NCBI RefSeq assembly: GCF_014645795.1
Contig: NZ_BMMK01000005.1
Span: 166,379 to 230,378, forward strand
DNA length: 64,000 nucleotides
Reading direction: 5' to 3'
From: Longimycelium tulufanense
GTDB lineage: Bacteria > Actinomycetota > Actinomycetes > Mycobacteriales > Pseudonocardiaceae
In this document: piece after piece, positions 62,693 through 64,000 of the stretch
Layout: the number at the start of each line of letters is the position of its first letter
Position numbering within the stretch: the stretch's first letter is position 1
Translations under genes and position numbers: made by a program
The notes under the pieces: model-generated
Databases searched by the model: none
The model's input: the letters and a program-made list of their open reading frames with translations, nothing else
What the model was told of the DNA's origin: nothing

Positions 62693-63864
62693 GCGACACC
62701 CATCTCTTTCTCGGAAACGACCGGTGGGAGACGCTGGTCCGGGCCGAAGCACTCGCGCGTGACGTGCTGGCCCCGGTTGCGGCCGCGGGCGAGCAGGGCA
62801 GGGTGAACCGGTCACTTCTCGAGGCACTCGCCCAGCACGGGCTGTTGGGTCAGGTCTTCCGGCAGCGCACCGATGGTGGGGTCGCTTCCCGGGTCAGCGC
62901 GGTGGACCTGTGTCTGCTCCGCGAAGGCTTGGCACGGTTCTGCACCGAGGCCGAGACCGCGCTTGCCCTGCAGGGGCTGGGCGGATACCCGATCCTGCTG
63001 GGCGGAAAGCCGGACGTGGTCCGGGAATGGCTACCCCGGATTGCCGGTGGTCGGGTGGCGGCCGCATTCGCGGTCACCGAACCGGAAGCGGGATCCGACG
63101 CCACCGCGCTGACGCTCGATGCGGTGCCGGTTCCCGGCGGATTTCGGCTCAACGGCGAGAAGACATTCATCTCGAACGCACCCGAGGCCGGGATCTACTC
63201 GGTTTTCGCGCGCACCGGGGCGGGAAAGGGCGGTCGGGGCATCACCGCGTTTGCCGTTCCGGGGGACAGCGCCGGCCTGGGTGGCAGCCCTCTTCGGCTG
63301 ATCGCCCCGCATCCCATCGGGCGGCTGGGGTTCCACGACGTCTTCGTTCCGGACAGTCACGTTCTCGGCGACGTCGACCACGGATGGGACGTGGCCCGGC
63401 GGACCCTGACCCTGTTCCGGCCGAGTGTGGGCGCGTTCGCGGTGGGGATGGGGCAGGCCGCACTCGACGCCGCGGTGGGCCACACCGCCCGGCGATCCGC
63501 CTTCGGCCGCCCGCTCCGTGGCTTCCAGGGCGTCTCGCACCAGCTCGCCGAGGTGGCCACGCGGCTCCAGGGGGCGCGCCTGCTGGTGTACGACGCCGCG
63601 GTCGCCCATGACGGCGGCGAGCCGGGTGTGGCTCGCCGGGCCGCCATGGCGAAGCTGTTCGCCACCGAGACCGCGCAGGTGGCGGTGGACGTGGCCATCC
63701 AGGTGCACGGTGCCCGTGCCCTGGAGGAGGACCATGTACTGGCCCACCTCTACCGCGAGGTCCGGGCGCCCCGCATCTACGAGGGCGCGTCGGAGATCCA
63801 GCGGGACATCATCGCCGGAGCGCTGTTCCGCGGCGCCGACGCCCGGCTCGACCCGTCGTCATGA
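62689..63864 (+). CDS. Acyl-CoA dehydrogenase family protein
   Basis: 391 residues. 'AAFAVTEPEAGSDATALTLDA', 'FRLNGEKTFISNAPEAGIYSVFARTG', 'RRSAFGRPLRGFQGVSHQLAEV', and the catalytic Glu in 'APRIYEGASEIQRDIIAGAL' are intact. 'GYPILLGGKPDVVREWLPRIAGG' is typical of the cyclohex-ene-carboxyl-CoA/BadJ-like branch. It may dehydrogenate or, in reverse sense, process the cyclic CoA thioester. ATG 62689 overlaps the RidA stop (ATGA), and it is the last gene of the operon; the transposase remnant follows 51 nt later on the other strand. Confidence 0.9.
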   Translation: MSDTHLFLGNDRWETLVRAEALARDVLAPVAAAGEQGRVNRSLLEALAQHGLLGQVFRQRTDGGVASRVSAVDLCLLREGLARFCTEAETALALQGLGGYPILLGGKPDVVREWLPRIAGGRVAAAFAVTEPEAGSDATALTLDAVPVPGGFRLNGEKTFISNAPEAGIYSVFARTGAGKGGRGITAFAVPGDSAGLGGSPLRLIAPHPIGRLGFHDVFVPDSHVLGDVDHGWDVARRTLTLFRPSVGAFAVGMGQAALDAAVGHTARRSAFGRPLRGFQGVSHQLAEVATRLQGARLLVYDAAVAHDGGEPGVARRAAMAKLFATETAQVAVDVAIQVHGARALEEDHVLAHLYREVRAPRIYEGASEIQRDIIAGALFRGADARLDPSS

Positions 63865-63915
63865 GCCGAATGGGCGCATCGGCGTCGCCGCCCATGACCG
63901 GGTGCCAGCCGGTGG

Positions 63916-64000
63916 CTAGGTGTTCTGTCCTGTGAGGTTGGGGATGCGGTGGGCGGGTGGGCCGCCGATCGCGGTGTGGTGGCGGTGATGGTTGTAGGTG
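63916..64000 (-). mobile_element. IS481-type transposase, C-terminal end, cut by window edge
   Basis: Reading leftward from 64000, the only sense frame gives TYNHHRHHTAIGGPPAHRI, then PNLTGQNT and a TAG at 63918-63916. 'YNxxRxHxAIGGxPPxxRxxNL' is the conserved C-terminus of IS481-family DDE transposases. The terminal inverted repeat should lie between 63865 and 63915, but it cannot be confirmed without the other end. The element begins right after the tryptophan cluster. Confidence 0.8.

Overview
The window is high-GC (about 70%) DNA with frequent GTG/TTG starts, strong GC bias at third codon positions, many 4-nt stop/start overlaps (GTGA, ATGA) and actinobacterial families (DUF574 methyltransferase, DUF3040, DUF2231, LldD2-type lactate dehydrogenase, CmtR-like ArsR, GH15 trehalase, F420/LLM flavoprotein). 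It is almost certainly a chromosomal segment of a filamentous actinomycete, most likely Pseudonocardiales (Amycolatopsis/Saccharopolyspora-like); the genus is inference. No rRNA, tRNA or CRISPR array was found.

Layout. (1) 1-5.6 kb: a leftward set encoding a FabD-like acyltransferase, a FabG-like reductase, an acyl carrier protein, a GcvT-like folate protein and an asparagine-synthase-like amidotransferase, with a thioesterase remnant on the other strand. It looks like a biosynthetic cassette in decay: two frameshifts, one internal deletion, and loss of hallmark residues in three enzymes. (2) 6-19 kb: metabolism and stress genes (HSL esterase, IclR regulator, LldD, amidase, CDF exporter with a Cd/Pb-sensor-like ArsR, TPP-dependent oxidase, large FAD/Fe-S D-2-hydroxyacid dehydrogenase, site-2 protease). 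(3) 19-24 kb: secreted GH3 glucosidase, secreted phosphodiesterase-fold protein, small XRE regulator, methionine aminopeptidase. (4) 24.3-28.1 kb: a three-gene diterpenoid operon consisting of a class II diterpene cyclase (DADD), a cytochrome P450 and a UbiA-superfamily membrane protein. (5) 28-39 kb: DUF574 methyltransferase, GH15, DUF2231, then a leftward set XRE regulator / small zinc-ribbon-like ORF / 35-aa acidic peptide / long PIMT-type methyltransferase / secreted VanX-like dipeptidase. The peptide and methyltransferase overlap by GTGA, which suggests an aspartimide-type RiPP locus. (6) 36-51.8 kb: secreted SGNH hydrolase, two APC permeases, MFS, M50 protease, PhoD phosphatase with an upstream 11-bp repeat, GH43, a group 2 sigma factor, and a glycolipid-like locus (GT4, PIG-L deacetylase, LPG-synthase-type membrane protein).

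(7) 51.9-63.9 kb: a compact divergent gene cluster for tryptophan breakdown through anthraniloyl-CoA. Leftward: PaaX-like regulator, tryptophan 2,3-dioxygenase and kynureninase. Rightward: LLM flavoprotein, bifunctional 2-aminobenzoyl-CoA/salicylyl-CoA-type monooxygenase-reductase, creatininase-family hydrolase (candidate formamidase), aryl-CoA ligase, two acyl-CoA dehydrogenases, an enoyl-CoA hydratase and a RidA protein, nearly all overlapping by ATGA. A 15-codon SDR remnant sits between two of them, and an IS481-type transposase end closes the window.

The three most interesting systems are the PIMT/small-peptide locus, the class II cyclase-P450-UbiA operon and the tryptophan/aminobenzoyl-CoA cluster. 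All functional assignments come from motif recognition, not database searches.
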